Notes under the pieces: model-generated
Told to the model about the DNA's origin: nothing
Databases searched by the model: none
What the model saw: the letters and a program-made list of their open reading frames with translations, nothing else
Assembly (NCBI RefSeq): GCF_904066215.1
Contig: NZ_LR880474.1
Coordinates: 620,001 to 684,000 of the forward strand
Direction of reading: 5' to 3'
Source of the DNA: Microbacterium sp. Nx66
GTDB lineage: Bacteria > Actinomycetota > Actinomycetes > Actinomycetales > Microbacteriaceae
DNA: 64,000 nucleotides
Position numbers and translations under genes: made by a program
In this document: positions 22,236 through 33,448 of the stretch, one piece after another
Position numbering within the stretch: the first letter of the stretch is position 1
Layout: each line of letters begins with the position of its first letter

Positions 22236-22724
22236 GTGGCCCTGCTCGCCGAAGCGGGCGATCGCCTCGTCGAGGATGCGCTGCGCCTCGGCGGCGTTGC
22301 CCCACTCGTCGACCTTGACCCACTTGTTGGGCTCGAGGTCCTTGTAGTGCTCGAAGAAGTGTGCGATCTCCTTCTTCGTGTACTCGGCGATGTCGTCGAT
22401 GTCCTGGATGTGGGCCCAGCGCGGGTCCTTGGAGAGCACGGCGACGAGCTTGTCGTCGCCACCGGCCTCGTCGCTCATCTTGAGCACGGCGACGGGGCGG
22501 ACCTCGACGACGACGCCCGGGTAGATCGCATGGTCGAGGAGCACCAGCACGTCGAGCGGGTCGCCGTCCTCGCCGAGCGTGTTGTCGAAGTAGCCGTAGT
22601 CGGCCGGGTAGCCGAAGGTCGTGTAGAGCACGCGGTCGAGGTGCACTCGCCCGGTCTCGTGGTCGACCTCGTACTTCACGCGGCTGCCGCGCGGGATCTC
22701 GATGACGGCGTCGTGTGCGCCCAT
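22233..22724 (-). CDS. ppa: Inorganic pyrophosphatase
   Basis: The 163-residue enzyme hydrolyses pyrophosphate to phosphate in the cytoplasm and pulls biosynthetic reactions forward. The family I signature EDGDPLDVLVL (about residues 52-62) supplies the metal-binding aspartates, with FGYPADYGY (37-45) and YKDLEPNKWVKV near the C-terminus also conserved. The length is usual. ATG 22724 has GAGGAG upstream. It is a single gene, divergent from tilS. Confidence 0.96.
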   Translation of the reverse strand: MGAHDAVIEIPRGSRVKYEVDHETGRVHLDRVLYTTFGYPADYGYFDNTLGEDGDPLDVLVLLDHAIYPGVVVEVRPVAVLKMSDEAGGDDKLVAVLSKDPRWAHIQDIDDIAEYTKKEIAHFFEHYKDLEPNKWVKVDEWGNAAEAQRILDEAIARFGEQGH

Positions 22725-22825
22725 GCGTGTGCTCCTCAGGAAGATCGGTTGGATGCCGCGGACCAGCCTACTCGGGGGCCGCGGATTCGACCGTGACGGA
22801 CGAGACGGTGCCCTAGCGTGGAGGG

Positions 22826-23818
22826 ATGCCTTCCCTCGCCCCCGCCGTCGCCGAGATCCGCCTCGCCGTGCGCACCGCGCTCGCCGATCTGCCCGAGGGC
22901 TCGACCGTCGTCGTCGGGGTCTCCGGCGGCGCCGATTCGCTCGCGCTGGCGGCGGCCACCGCGTTCGAGGCCGCGAAACGCGGGGTGCGTGCGACCGCGG
23001 TCACCGTCGACCACGGTCTGCAGCAGGGATCCGCCGAGGTTGCCGCCGAGACGGCACGCGTCGCCGGACGGCTCGGGCTCGAGGCGCTCGTCGTCCGTGT
23101 CGAGGTCGACGGCGACGGCGGTCCGGAGGCGGCCGCGCGGGACGCGCGGTACCGCGTGCTCCGGGACGCGGCGGGTGACATCGGCGCGCGGGCGGTCCTG
23201 CTCGGCCACACCCTCGACGATCAGGCGGAGACCGTCCTCCTCGGGCTCGCCCGCGGCTCCGGGGCGACGAGCCTGCAGGGGATGGCGCCGGATCGGGAGG
23301 ACGACCACGGCCTCCGCTGGCTGCGCCCTCTGCTCGGCGTGCGCCGCGAGACCACCCGCGCCTTCTGTGCCGCGACGGAGCTGCAGCCGTGGGAAGACCC
23401 CCACAACACCGACGACCGCTATACGCGGGTGCGGGTGCGTCACCACGTGCTCCCCGTGCTGGAGACGCAGCTCGGCCCGGGCATCGCCGAGGCGCTGGCT
23501 CGCACCGCCGAGCAGCTCCGGGAGGACGCGGAGGCGTTCGACGAGATGATCCACGAGACGATCGAGGACATCGTCGAGCATGCCGAGGCCGGGATCTCCG
23601 TGAGCGTCGCCGCGCTCGCCGCCAACCCCGCCGCGTTGCGCAACCGCATCATCCGTCTCGTGGTCGACAGCGAGTTCGGGGCGAGCCTGAGCCGTGCGCA
23701 GACGATCGAGGTCGCCCGCCTCGTGACCGACTGGTCGGGTCAAGGGCCGATCGACCTGCCGGGGTGCGCCGCCGTGCGCCAGGGCGGCCGAATCGTGTTC
23801 ACCGCTGCGACCCGCTGA
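22826..23818 (+). CDS. tilS: tRNA(Ile)-lysidine synthase
   Basis: The 330-residue enzyme attaches lysine to C34 of tRNA-Ile(CAU) so that it reads AUA. The PP-loop SGGADS is at residues 33-38, followed by TVDHGLQ and the LGHTLDDQAETVLLGLARGSG region (about 131-151) typical of TilS. The protein lacks the long C-terminal domains of E. coli TilS, as is normal in actinobacteria. It is followed by hpt two genes later, the usual tilS-hpt-ftsH order, here broken by the convergent DUF937 gene. Confidence 0.94.
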   Translation: MPSLAPAVAEIRLAVRTALADLPEGSTVVVGVSGGADSLALAAATAFEAAKRGVRATAVTVDHGLQQGSAEVAAETARVAGRLGLEALVVRVEVDGDGGPEAAARDARYRVLRDAAGDIGARAVLLGHTLDDQAETVLLGLARGSGATSLQGMAPDREDDHGLRWLRPLLGVRRETTRAFCAATELQPWEDPHNTDDRYTRVRVRHHVLPVLETQLGPGIAEALARTAEQLREDAEAFDEMIHETIEDIVEHAEAGISVSVAALAANPAALRNRIIRLVVDSEFGASLSRAQTIEVARLVTDWSGQGPIDLPGCAAVRQGGRIVFTAATR

Positions 23819-23844
23819 ATCGCGGGCCGCAGCGGCGTCACGTC

Positions 23845-24435
23845 CTACTTCTTGCCGCCGAAGAGGCCGCCGAGGATGCCGCCGAGGTCGATGCCGCCGC
23901 CGGAGCCGCTCTTGCCGCCGCCGAGGAGGCCACCCAGCACGTCACCCAACCCGCCGCCGGAGCCGGAGTCGCCGCCGCCGAGGATGCCGCCGATGACGTC
24001 GCCGATCCCGCCGGAGCCCTCCGTGCCCGCATCCGCCTTCGCCGTCTTGTCCTTGGTCGCGTTGGCGATGAGACCCATCACGATCGGCGCGAGGATGGGG
24101 AGGAGCTTCCCGAAGTCGATGCCCGGGGTCGCCTTCGACTCGGTCAGCTCCTTGGTGACCTCCTTCTCCTTCCCGCCGAGGATGTGGGAGACGATCTTCT
24201 CGCCGTCCTCCTGGTCGATGTCGTCGACCGTCGCCGGGCTCGACGCACCGCGGTGCTTGCCCAGGGCCTTCTCGATGGCCGCCGATCCCTCGGTGCTCTC
24301 CGCGTTCTTCGCGAGTCCGCCGAGGAGCACGGCGCCGCCCTGCTCGACCGCGACCTTGGCCTCGTCACGCGACACTCCGAGCTTCTGCGCGATGTCGTCG
24401 AGGGGCACCTGGCTGAGGATGTCGTGAGTCGCCAT
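23845..24435 (-). CDS. DUF937 domain-containing protein
   Basis: The 196-residue protein has the DUF937 layout: an N-terminal helical repeat region (ILSQVPLDDIAQKLGVSRDEAKVAVEQGGAVLLGGLAKNA begins at residue 6), a hydrophobic stretch GKLLPILAPIVMGLIAN (about 108-124) and a Gly/Ser-rich tail made of repeated GDVIGGILGGG-like units (about 141-196). ATG 24435 has AAGGAGA upstream. It lies convergent to tilS and divergent from hpt. The family function is unknown. Confidence 0.85.
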   Translation of the reverse strand: MATHDILSQVPLDDIAQKLGVSRDEAKVAVEQGGAVLLGGLAKNAESTEGSAAIEKALGKHRGASSPATVDDIDQEDGEKIVSHILGGKEKEVTKELTESKATPGIDFGKLLPILAPIVMGLIANATKDKTAKADAGTEGSGGIGDVIGGILGGGDSGSGGGLGDVLGGLLGGGKSGSGGGIDLGGILGGLFGGKK

Positions 24436-24556
24436 GGGGATCTCCTTCCGTCGGGGCGTGCGCCCGCGTCACCGTCAGAGTAGTGCGGTGTCGTCGCGCA
24501 GGGGAGGGTACGCGCCTGCGACCGGAGCACACCGCCGCGTCGCCTAAAATCGATCC

Positions 24557-25107
<551 letters not shown>

Positions 25108-25108
<1 letters not shown>

Positions 25109-25220
25109 CGCTTCGACAGGCTCAGCGACCCACGCTTCGACAGGCTCAGCGACCCACGCTTCGGCAAGCTCAGCGACCCACGCTTCGACAGGCTCAGCGA
25201 CTCACGCTTCGACAGCTGCG
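25108..25220. repeat. 24-base tandem repeat array between hpt and ftsH
   Basis: Four full 24-base units start at 25108, 25132, 25156 and 25180, with a partial fifth from 25204. The core is CTTCGACAGGCTCAGCGAC; the third unit has two changes and the fourth one. The first base is the last base of the hpt stop codon. The same core occurs once at 22121-22139, so it is a dispersed family. No spacers are present. Confidence 0.9.
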
Positions 25221-25286
25221 GGAGCGTTGCGCCGTGGGTGAACGCACAGCGGCCCCCTAGCACGGAGGCGATACGCTGATCCGACC

Positions 25287-27287
<2,001 letters not shown>

Positions 27288-27288
27288 C

Positions 27289-27900
27289 GTGACCGTCGAC
27301 AAGGGACGCGTCGAACGGCTCACCAGGGAACTCCTGGAGGCGATCGGCGAGGACCCCGATCGCCCGGGGATCAAGCAGACTCCCTCCCGGATGGCCGAGC
27401 TGTACGCGGAGTTCTTCGCCGGGGTGGGGGAGGATCCCGCCGAGCCGCTCGCGCACACGATCAGCGTGACCCGCGGGCCGGCGCCGGACACCCTGCCCTC
27501 CGGCGCGGTGCTCCTGCGCGACATCCGCTTCCGCTCGGTGTGCGAACACCACCTGCTGCCCTTCGCGGGGCATGCGCACATCGCCTACCTTCCGGGCGAG
27601 CAGGTCGTCGGTCTCGGTGCGCTCGTGCGCGTCGTCGAGATCCTCGCCGCGCGGCCGCAGGTGCAGGAGCGGCTGGGCGAGCAGATCGCCGACACGATCG
27701 CCGAGAACCTCGATGCCCGTGGCGTGCTCGTCGTGCTCGATGCCAGCCACGGCTGCGTGACGATGCGAGGTGGACGGCAGACCGAGGCCTCGACGCTGAC
27801 CATCGCGGCGCGCGGGGTCTACACCGATCCGGTGGCACGTGCGGAACTGGTGACCCTGATCGGCATGACCGTGCCAGGGGGCGGGACGTCGCGCGCATGA
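27289..27900 (+). CDS. folE: GTP cyclohydrolase I
   Basis: The 203-residue enzyme makes 7,8-dihydroneopterin triphosphate from GTP, the first step of folate synthesis. The zinc ligands are Cys85 and His88 in VCEHHLLPF and Cys156 in SHGCVTMR. GTG 27289 is the likely start, just after the ftsH stop; the frame stays open upstream only as a shadow of ftsH. Its last bases overlap the folP ATG (ATGA), so the fol genes are tightly coupled. Confidence 0.96.
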   Translation: MTVDKGRVERLTRELLEAIGEDPDRPGIKQTPSRMAELYAEFFAGVGEDPAEPLAHTISVTRGPAPDTLPSGAVLLRDIRFRSVCEHHLLPFAGHAHIAYLPGEQVVGLGALVRVVEILAARPQVQERLGEQIADTIAENLDARGVLVVLDASHGCVTMRGGRQTEASTLTIAARGVYTDPVARAELVTLIGMTVPGGGTSRA

Positions 27901-28706
27901 CCGGGATCTGGGGCATCGTCAACGTCACGCCCGACTCGTTCAGCGACGGCGGGCGCTACCTCGACGCGGACCGGGCGGTCGCCCACGGCCTTCGCCTGCG
28001 AGCCGAAGGGGCGTCCGTCCTCGACGTCGGGGGAGAGTCGACCCGGCCGGGGGCGGAGCGCGTCGGGGTGGAGGAGGAGCAGCGCCGCGTCCTTCCCGTC
28101 GTCGAGCAGCTCGCGGCGGCCGGCGTCGTCGTCAGCATCGACACCCTCAACGCGTCGACCGCGGCGGCGGCCGTCCGTGCGGGGGCGCGCATCGTCAACG
28201 ACGTCTCCGGTGGGCTCGCCGACCCCGACATGCGCGCCGCGGTGGCGGAGTCGGGAGCCGACTTCGCGATCGGGCACTGGCGGGGCTTCTCCGCCGACAT
28301 GTACGCGAACGCCGACTATCGCCGTGTCGCCCGGGAGGTGGCCGGCGAGCTGCGCGAGCGGATCGGGGAGGCGGCGGCCGCCGGCATCGCGCCGTCCCGC
28401 GTGATCGTCGACCCGGGTATCGGGTTCGCCAAGGCGGGCGGCCAGAACTGGGATGTGCTGCGGGGCCTCGACGAGATCGTGGGCCTCGGCTTCCGCGTGC
28501 TGGTCGGGACGTCGCGCAAGCGCTTCCTCGCCGACGTGCTGCAGTCGGCGGCGCCGGGCAGTGACGGCGTCTCCGAGGAGCGCCGGGACCTCGCCACCGC
28601 GGTGACGAGTGCGCTCGCGATGCGCGCCGGCGCCTGGGCGGTGCGCGTGCACGACGTCGCGGCGACCCGCGACGCCCTTGCGATCACCCGCGCCTGGGAA
28701 GGCTGA
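27897..28706 (+). CDS. folP: Dihydropteroate synthase
   Basis: The 269-residue enzyme joins p-aminobenzoate to the pterin pyrophosphate and is the sulfonamide target. Both family signatures are present: NVTPDSFSDGG (residues 9-19) and DVGGESTRPGA (about 41-51). Further active-site segments are SIDTLN, IVNDVSGG, IVDPGIGFAK and GTSRKRF. The ATG overlaps the folE stop by 4 bases. Length is normal for the family. Confidence 0.96.
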   Translation: MTGIWGIVNVTPDSFSDGGRYLDADRAVAHGLRLRAEGASVLDVGGESTRPGAERVGVEEEQRRVLPVVEQLAAAGVVVSIDTLNASTAAAAVRAGARIVNDVSGGLADPDMRAAVAESGADFAIGHWRGFSADMYANADYRRVAREVAGELRERIGEAAAAGIAPSRVIVDPGIGFAKAGGQNWDVLRGLDEIVGLGFRVLVGTSRKRFLADVLQSAAPGSDGVSEERRDLATAVTSALAMRAGAWAVRVHDVAATRDALAITRAWEG

Positions 28707-28740
28707 GTGCGGAGTCGGAGCGTCACCGTACCCTAGAGGC

Positions 28741-29136
28741 ATGGACTTCCTCGACGAGATCGTGCTGACAGGGCTGACCGTATTCGGCCACCACGGCGTC
28801 TACCCGCACGAGCGGGAGAACGGGCAGGAGTTCACGGTCGACCTCCGGCTGCGGCTCTCCCTCGAACAGGCCGCCGCCTCCGACGACGTGGCCGACACGG
28901 TCCACTACGGCGAGCTCGCGGAGCGCGTGGCCGCGGTCGTGTCGGGTGAGCCGGTGAACCTCATCGAGACCCTGGCCGAGCGGATCGCGGACGTCGCCCT
29001 CGGCGACCGCCGCGTGCAGCAGGTGACCGTGACGGTGCACAAGCCGCAGGCGCCGATCGCGCTGACCTTCGGTGACGTGGCCGTGACGGTGCATCGGACG
29101 CGGGCGCCGGAGTCGCTGGAGGACATCACCACATGA
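28741..29136 (+). CDS. folB: Dihydroneopterin aldolase
   Basis: The 131-residue enzyme cleaves dihydroneopterin to 6-hydroxymethyl-dihydropterin and glycolaldehyde. The family pattern is clear: GLTVFGHHGVYPHERENGQ near the start with the pterin-pocket residues, VHYGELAE in the middle and ETLAERIAD, followed by TVHKPQAPI. Start ATG 28741 lies 6 bases after TACCCT (28729-28734), so it may also have its own leaderless promoter inside the operon. It overlaps folK by 4 bases. Confidence 0.95.
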   Translation: MDFLDEIVLTGLTVFGHHGVYPHERENGQEFTVDLRLRLSLEQAAASDDVADTVHYGELAERVAAVVSGEPVNLIETLAERIADVALGDRRVQQVTVTVHKPQAPIALTFGDVAVTVHRTRAPESLEDITT

Positions 29137-29669
29137 GCCGCAACCTCACGCGCCCGCCGGAGGTGCCAGGCCCCCGGCCGCCACGCCCGGAGACGGTGGC
29201 GGTCGTGGCGCTCGGCGCCAACCTCGGCGACCGCGAGGACACGATCCGCGCTGCGGCGGCACGAATCGGGCGTCTTCCGCTCGTCTCCGACGTGCGCCTG
29301 TCGCGCCTGTTCGAGACGGTGGCGCTCCGCGTGGACGGCCCCGATCCCGACGCCCCCGGCTATGTGAACGCAGTGGCTCTGGTGACCACGCGCCTCGCTC
29401 CGGAGATCCTCCTCGGCATGCTGCACGCCATCGAGGACGAGAACGGTCGCGTCCGCGGCGAGCGATGGGGTGACCGCACTCTGGACCTCGACCTCATCGC
29501 CTACGGCGACGTCGTCTCGGACGACCCCCGGATCCAGTTGCCCCATCCGCGGGCGGCGGAGCGGCTGTTCGTCCTGGAGCCCTGGCTCGACGTCGCCCCC
29601 GACGCCGAGCTCGCGGGGCGCCGCGTCGCTGATCTGGCGGCGGACCTCCGCGCGCGAGGCGAGGGATGA
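29133..29669 (+). CDS. folK: 2-amino-4-hydroxy-6-hydroxymethyldihydropteridine pyrophosphokinase
   Basis: The 178-residue enzyme transfers pyrophosphate from ATP to the pterin before FolP acts. VALGANLGDRE (about residues 25-35) and the signature GERWGDRTLDLDLIAYG (about 109-125) hold the metal and substrate residues. An extra N-terminal 20 residues rich in Pro/Arg precede the domain. ATG overlaps folB, and the DUF3180 gene starts inside its stop region (29666). Confidence 0.95.
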   Translation: MSRNLTRPPEVPGPRPPRPETVAVVALGANLGDREDTIRAAAARIGRLPLVSDVRLSRLFETVALRVDGPDPDAPGYVNAVALVTTRLAPEILLGMLHAIEDENGRVRGERWGDRTLDLDLIAYGDVVSDDPRIQLPHPRAAERLFVLEPWLDVAPDAELAGRRVADLAADLRARGEG

Positions 29670-30148
29670 AGCGCACCTCTGCCGGGCTGCTCGCCGTCCT
29701 CGGGCTCGTCGGCGCCGGTGCGGGGTTCATCCTCGACCAGATGCTCACGGCGACCGGTCGAGCCACGTTCACGCCGTCCCTGTTCCTCCCGGTGCTGCTC
29801 GTCCTCATCGCCGGCGCATCGCTCGGGGTGGCCTGGCCGGTGCGGCGCAGCGTCCGGTCCGGGGTGCGCATCGACCCGTTCCGTGCCCTGCGGGCCGCGA
29901 CCCTCGCGAGGGCGTCCAGCCTGCTGGGCGCGATCCTGGCCGGCTTCGGCGCCGGGCTGCTGGCCTTCCTCCTCACGCGCCCCATCGATCCCCCGATAGG
30001 GTCGACTGTGGCCATGGTGGCGCTGATCGCGAGTGCGGTCGTGCTCGTCGTCGCCGCTCTCGTCGCCGAACAGTTCTGCACCCTGCCGAAGGATCCTGAT
30101 GACTCAGAACCCAGAGACCGCGCCCCTGAACCCGGCGGAGGGCACTGA
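29666..30148 (+). CDS. DUF3180 membrane protein
   Basis: The 160-residue protein has four hydrophobic segments (about residues 7-25, 38-57, 83-103 and 113-134) and matches the DUF3180 family, which in actinobacteria regularly follows folK. ATG 29666 overlaps the folK stop by 4 bases, and its own 3' end overlaps the next gene by 50 bases. No function is known; the conserved link with folate genes may only reflect operon structure. Confidence 0.85.
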   Translation: MKRTSAGLLAVLGLVGAGAGFILDQMLTATGRATFTPSLFLPVLLVLIAGASLGVAWPVRRSVRSGVRIDPFRALRAATLARASSLLGAILAGFGAGLLAFLLTRPIDPPIGSTVAMVALIASAVVLVVAALVAEQFCTLPKDPDDSEPRDRAPEPGGGH

Positions 30149-30680
30149 CCTCGACGCCCTCGACCAGGGCACGTACACGCGGCTGCGCACGGCACGCAAC
30201 GAGGCCCGCCTCGAGCTCGACGGCACCTGGCACCAGATCTCGCCGCGCTACGTCGTGTCGCAGATCGTGCAGAACGTCATCTTCCTGGCCATCGTCGTGG
30301 CCGCCGCGATCGTGCTGAACATCGTGCTCGAGCAGGACTGGGTGTGGATCCCGGCCGGGGTCATCATCCTCATCACGCTCGTGACGCTGATCATCCTCCC
30401 GCGACAGGCGCGGGCGATCGGCTACATGCTGCGGGCGGACGACATCGTGTTCCGCAAGGGCATCCTGTGGCAGCGCATGATCGCGGTGCCGTACGGGCGC
30501 ATGCAGCTCGTCGACATCACCCAGGGGCCGCTCGACCGGGCTTTCGGCATCTCCCAGCTCAAGATGGTCACCGCTGCGGCCACCACCGGTGTGCAGATCC
30601 CCGGCCTCACCCAGGCGGCGGCCGAGGCGCTGCGCGACACGCTGATCCAGGTCGCCGAGACCCGCCGGACCGGCCTGTGA
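30099..30680 (+). CDS. PH domain-containing membrane protein (YdbS type)
   Basis: The 193-residue protein has two transmembrane segments (about residues 55-75 and 82-102) and a bacterial PH-like domain (bPH_2) over about 105-185, with the family pattern DDIVFRKGILWQRMIAVPYGRMQ and AFGISQLKMVTAAA. ATG 30099 is preceded by AAGGA and lies inside the end of the DUF3180 gene. Its stop overlaps the next PH gene (GTGA). In Bacillus the related YdbS/YdbT pair is linked to resistance to antimicrobial compounds; the role here is not known. Confidence 0.85.
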   Translation: MTQNPETAPLNPAEGTDLDALDQGTYTRLRTARNEARLELDGTWHQISPRYVVSQIVQNVIFLAIVVAAAIVLNIVLEQDWVWIPAGVIILITLVTLIILPRQARAIGYMLRADDIVFRKGILWQRMIAVPYGRMQLVDITQGPLDRAFGISQLKMVTAAATTGVQIPGLTQAAAEALRDTLIQVAETRRTGL

Positions 30681-32727
30681 GCGAGTCGCAGCTTCCCACC
30701 GCCGCGCCGGGGCAGACCTCCGCGGGCACGCCGTCGACGCACCTCGCGGACGGCGAATGGCACCGGATGCATCCGCTGACGCCGCTGTTCAAGGGCGGCC
30801 TGGCGCTCATCATCGTGGGCGGCATCGTGATCGCGAACATGCGCGACCGGGTCATCGCCTGGCTCGTCGGGCAGTTCGCGCCGGAGGAGGCGCACTACGA
30901 CGACTACACCGGGGGCGACCCGGTGGACTGGGTGCTCGCGAACAACTTCGCGCTGATCGCGCTGCTGGGTGTCCTGGCGCTCGTCGTGGTGCTCGTGGCG
31001 GTCTTCTGGTTCGTCTGGCGCTTCCAGCAGTTCCGCATCACCGGCGACCACGTCGAGGTGCGCAAGGGCATCATCTTCCGCTCCCATCGCCGCGCGCCCC
31101 TCGACCGCGTGCAGGGCGTGAACCTCACGCGGCCGTTCCCCGCACGCATCATCGGCCTCGCGAAGCTCGAGGTCGTGGGTGCGGGCACGGACGCGAACGT
31201 CGCGCTGGAGTACCTGGCGACGCCGCGGGCCGAGGGGGTGCGCGCCGAGATCCTCCGACTCGCCTCGGGCGCGCGCGCCGCACGGCACGCCGCCCTCGGC
31301 CCCCAGGGCGCAGCGACGCCCGACGGGTCCGCTCCGACCTCCGCGCGCGCACAGCTCGTCGGCTCGATGAACGAGGGCGTCAACGGCTTGCTCGCCGGAG
31401 TGGACCTGCAGGACGTCGTGCCCGAGAGCGTCGTCAAGATCCCCGCCGGCCGACTGATCGGCTCGCAGCTCATCTCCGGGCTGCTGTGGCTGGTGTTCTT
31501 CGGCGTGATCTTCGCCATCGCGATCGGCAGCACCCTGATCGGCGTCCTCATCGACGGGGATCCCGACGGCGGGATCGTCCTCCTCGGCATCGGTCTCGGC
31601 ATGGGCGTCCCGATGCTCATCGCGGTCGTCGGTATCACCTGGGCGCAGATCTCGAAGTCGCTGCGGTACTCCATCGCGCCCACCCCCGACGGCGTGCGCA
31701 TCACCTACGGACTGCTCACCACCGTCACCGAGACCCTCCCGCCCGGCCGTATCTTCGCGGTCGAGGTGTCGCAGTCCCTGCTCTGGCGGCCGTTCGGCTG
31801 GTGGACCATCAAGATCAACCGGATGAGCGGCAAGAGCGCCGCCCAGCAGTCGTCGAGCAGCGGTCAGCAGTTCAACGTCGTGCTGCCCGTCGGCAAGCGC
31901 GCGGACGTCGAGCGCGTGCTGTCGCTCGTGCTGCCCGACGTCCCGGCGGAGAGCATCCCCGCGCTGTGGGATCAGGGCGTCGTCGGTCCGGCCGAGAACG
32001 ACCCCTACCGGACGATGCCGCGCCGGGCGTGGTGGCGGCGGCCGGTCTCCTGGAAGCGCCACGGATACACGCTGACGACGGACGGACTGCTGCTGCGCCG
32101 CGGCATCGTGTGGCGCAAGCTCGCGGTCTTCCCGCTGGCGCGTCTCCAGGGTGTGTCGCTCAGTCAGGGGCCGATCGACCGGGCTCAGGCGGTCTCCGGA
32201 GCCCAGGTGCACACCGTGCCCGGACCGATCACCGGCCTCCTGTCGGGTCTCGAGCGGGCAGATGCCCTCGCACTGCTCGACGAGGTCAGCATCGCCGCCG
32301 CCGAAGCGGCATCCCGCGACCACACCCACCGGTGGAGCGAGCACGCCGCGGCTCCCGTCGCGCCGCCCGCTCCGCCGCAGTTCGGCGGTCCTGCCGCTCC
32401 GATGCCTCCCGCGCCTCCCGTGTTCGGCGGCCCGGCATCAGTCCCGTCCGTGGCACCCGCGCCCCCGGTCGCGCCGCCCTCCGCATCCCCGGGCTCGGCG
32501 GCCCCACCTGCTCCGCCGGTGCGGACTCCTGCGGTGACGCCGCCGCCGGCGCCTCCGGTGACCGCGCCCCGGTCGCACCGCCTCCGGCCCCTCCCGTCAC
32601 GGCGCCCCCGGTCGCACCCCCCACCTGCTCCGCCGGGCGCCGCAGACGACCGCGCCTTCGGCCCCCGCGGGTGCCGACCGCGCCGCCCGCGCCGCCGGCG
32701 CGAACCGACGCGCCGCGCGAGGAGTGA
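30677..32727 (+). CDS. Large PH-domain membrane protein (YdbT type) with a frameshift in its tail
   Basis: From GTG 30677 the protein has membrane segments around residues 35-55, 95-115, 260-285 and 295-320, with three bPH_2 domains (about 112-190, 330-430 and 450-540). After a Pro/Ala-rich linker the frame breaks. At 32567-32570 a CCCC run should be CCCCC, as in the next copy of the same repeat at 32605-32609. With one C restored, the tail stays Pro-rich (APPVAPPPAPPVTAPPVAPP) and ends at TGA 32725-32727, overlapping the next GTG by 4 bases like all neighbours. Without it the frame runs on into the next gene until 32950. The domains are unaffected. Confidence 0.82.
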
Positions 32728-33422
32728 GCGTGGTGCGCGACGGCCGTCTCGGCGTCGGCATCATCGGCGCGGGGCGGGTCGGACCGGTCATCGGCGCGGC
32801 GCTGGCCGGGGCCGGGCACGCGATCGTCGGGATCACCAGCGGGTCGGACGACGAGCGTGCGTCGGCGGTGCTCCCCGGCGTCCCGGTGCTGGAGACGCAG
32901 GAGGTGGTGCGGCGGTCCGAACTGGTGATCCTCGCGGTCCCTTCCGCTGAGCTGTCGGCCCTGGTCTCGGGCATCGCCGAGCTCGGCGGGTGGCAGATCG
33001 GCCAGCTCGTCCTCCACACCGATCCGGCACAGGGCATCGAGGTCCTGCGCCCGGTGGCGGAGCGCGGCGCCATCCCGTTGGCGGTGCATCCGGCGATCAC
33101 GTTCACCGGGACCTCGATCGATCTCCGGCAGTTGCAGGCAGGATTCGCGGCGGTCACCGCTCCCGCCGCCGTGCTTCCGATCGCCCAGGCGCTGGCCGTC
33201 GAGATGGGGTGCGAACCGGTCGTCATCGCGGAGGCCGACCGTGCCGCCTATGCCGACGCGATCGCCACGGCCACGGAGTTCTCCCGTTCGATCATCGGAC
33301 AGTCGACCTCGCGGCTCCGGGAGATCGGGGTCGAGAATCCGGGCGGCTTCCTGTCGGCCTTGGTGCAGTCGACCGTCGAGCGGGCGTTGCGCGACGCCTC
33401 GGACCCGCCACCTCTCGTCTGA
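32724..33422 (+). CDS. Rossmann-fold and DUF2520 domain protein
   Basis: The 232-residue protein begins with a nucleotide-binding Rossmann motif GIIGAGRVGPVIGAAL (about residues 12-27) and carries a C-terminal DUF2520 helical domain, with LAVHPAITFTG (about 113-123) between. Such proteins are usually encoded beside panC in actinobacteria, but panC is not in this window. It probably acts as an NAD(P)-dependent oxidoreductase; substrate unknown. GTG 32724 overlaps the corrected end of the PH gene. Confidence 0.85.
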   Translation: MSVVRDGRLGVGIIGAGRVGPVIGAALAGAGHAIVGITSGSDDERASAVLPGVPVLETQEVVRRSELVILAVPSAELSALVSGIAELGGWQIGQLVLHTDPAQGIEVLRPVAERGAIPLAVHPAITFTGTSIDLRQLQAGFAAVTAPAAVLPIAQALAVEMGCEPVVIAEADRAAYADAIATATEFSRSIIGQSTSRLREIGVENPGGFLSALVQSTVERALRDASDPPPLV

Positions 33423-33448
33423 TCACGCGCCCGCGCCGTGACCCCGGC

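Noticed and set aside
23804..23833. Terminator over the tilS stop codon
   Set aside because: GCTGCG-A-CCCGC pairs with GCGGG-C-CGCAGC, but no T-tract follows and the stem includes coding bases, so I kept it out of the feature list.
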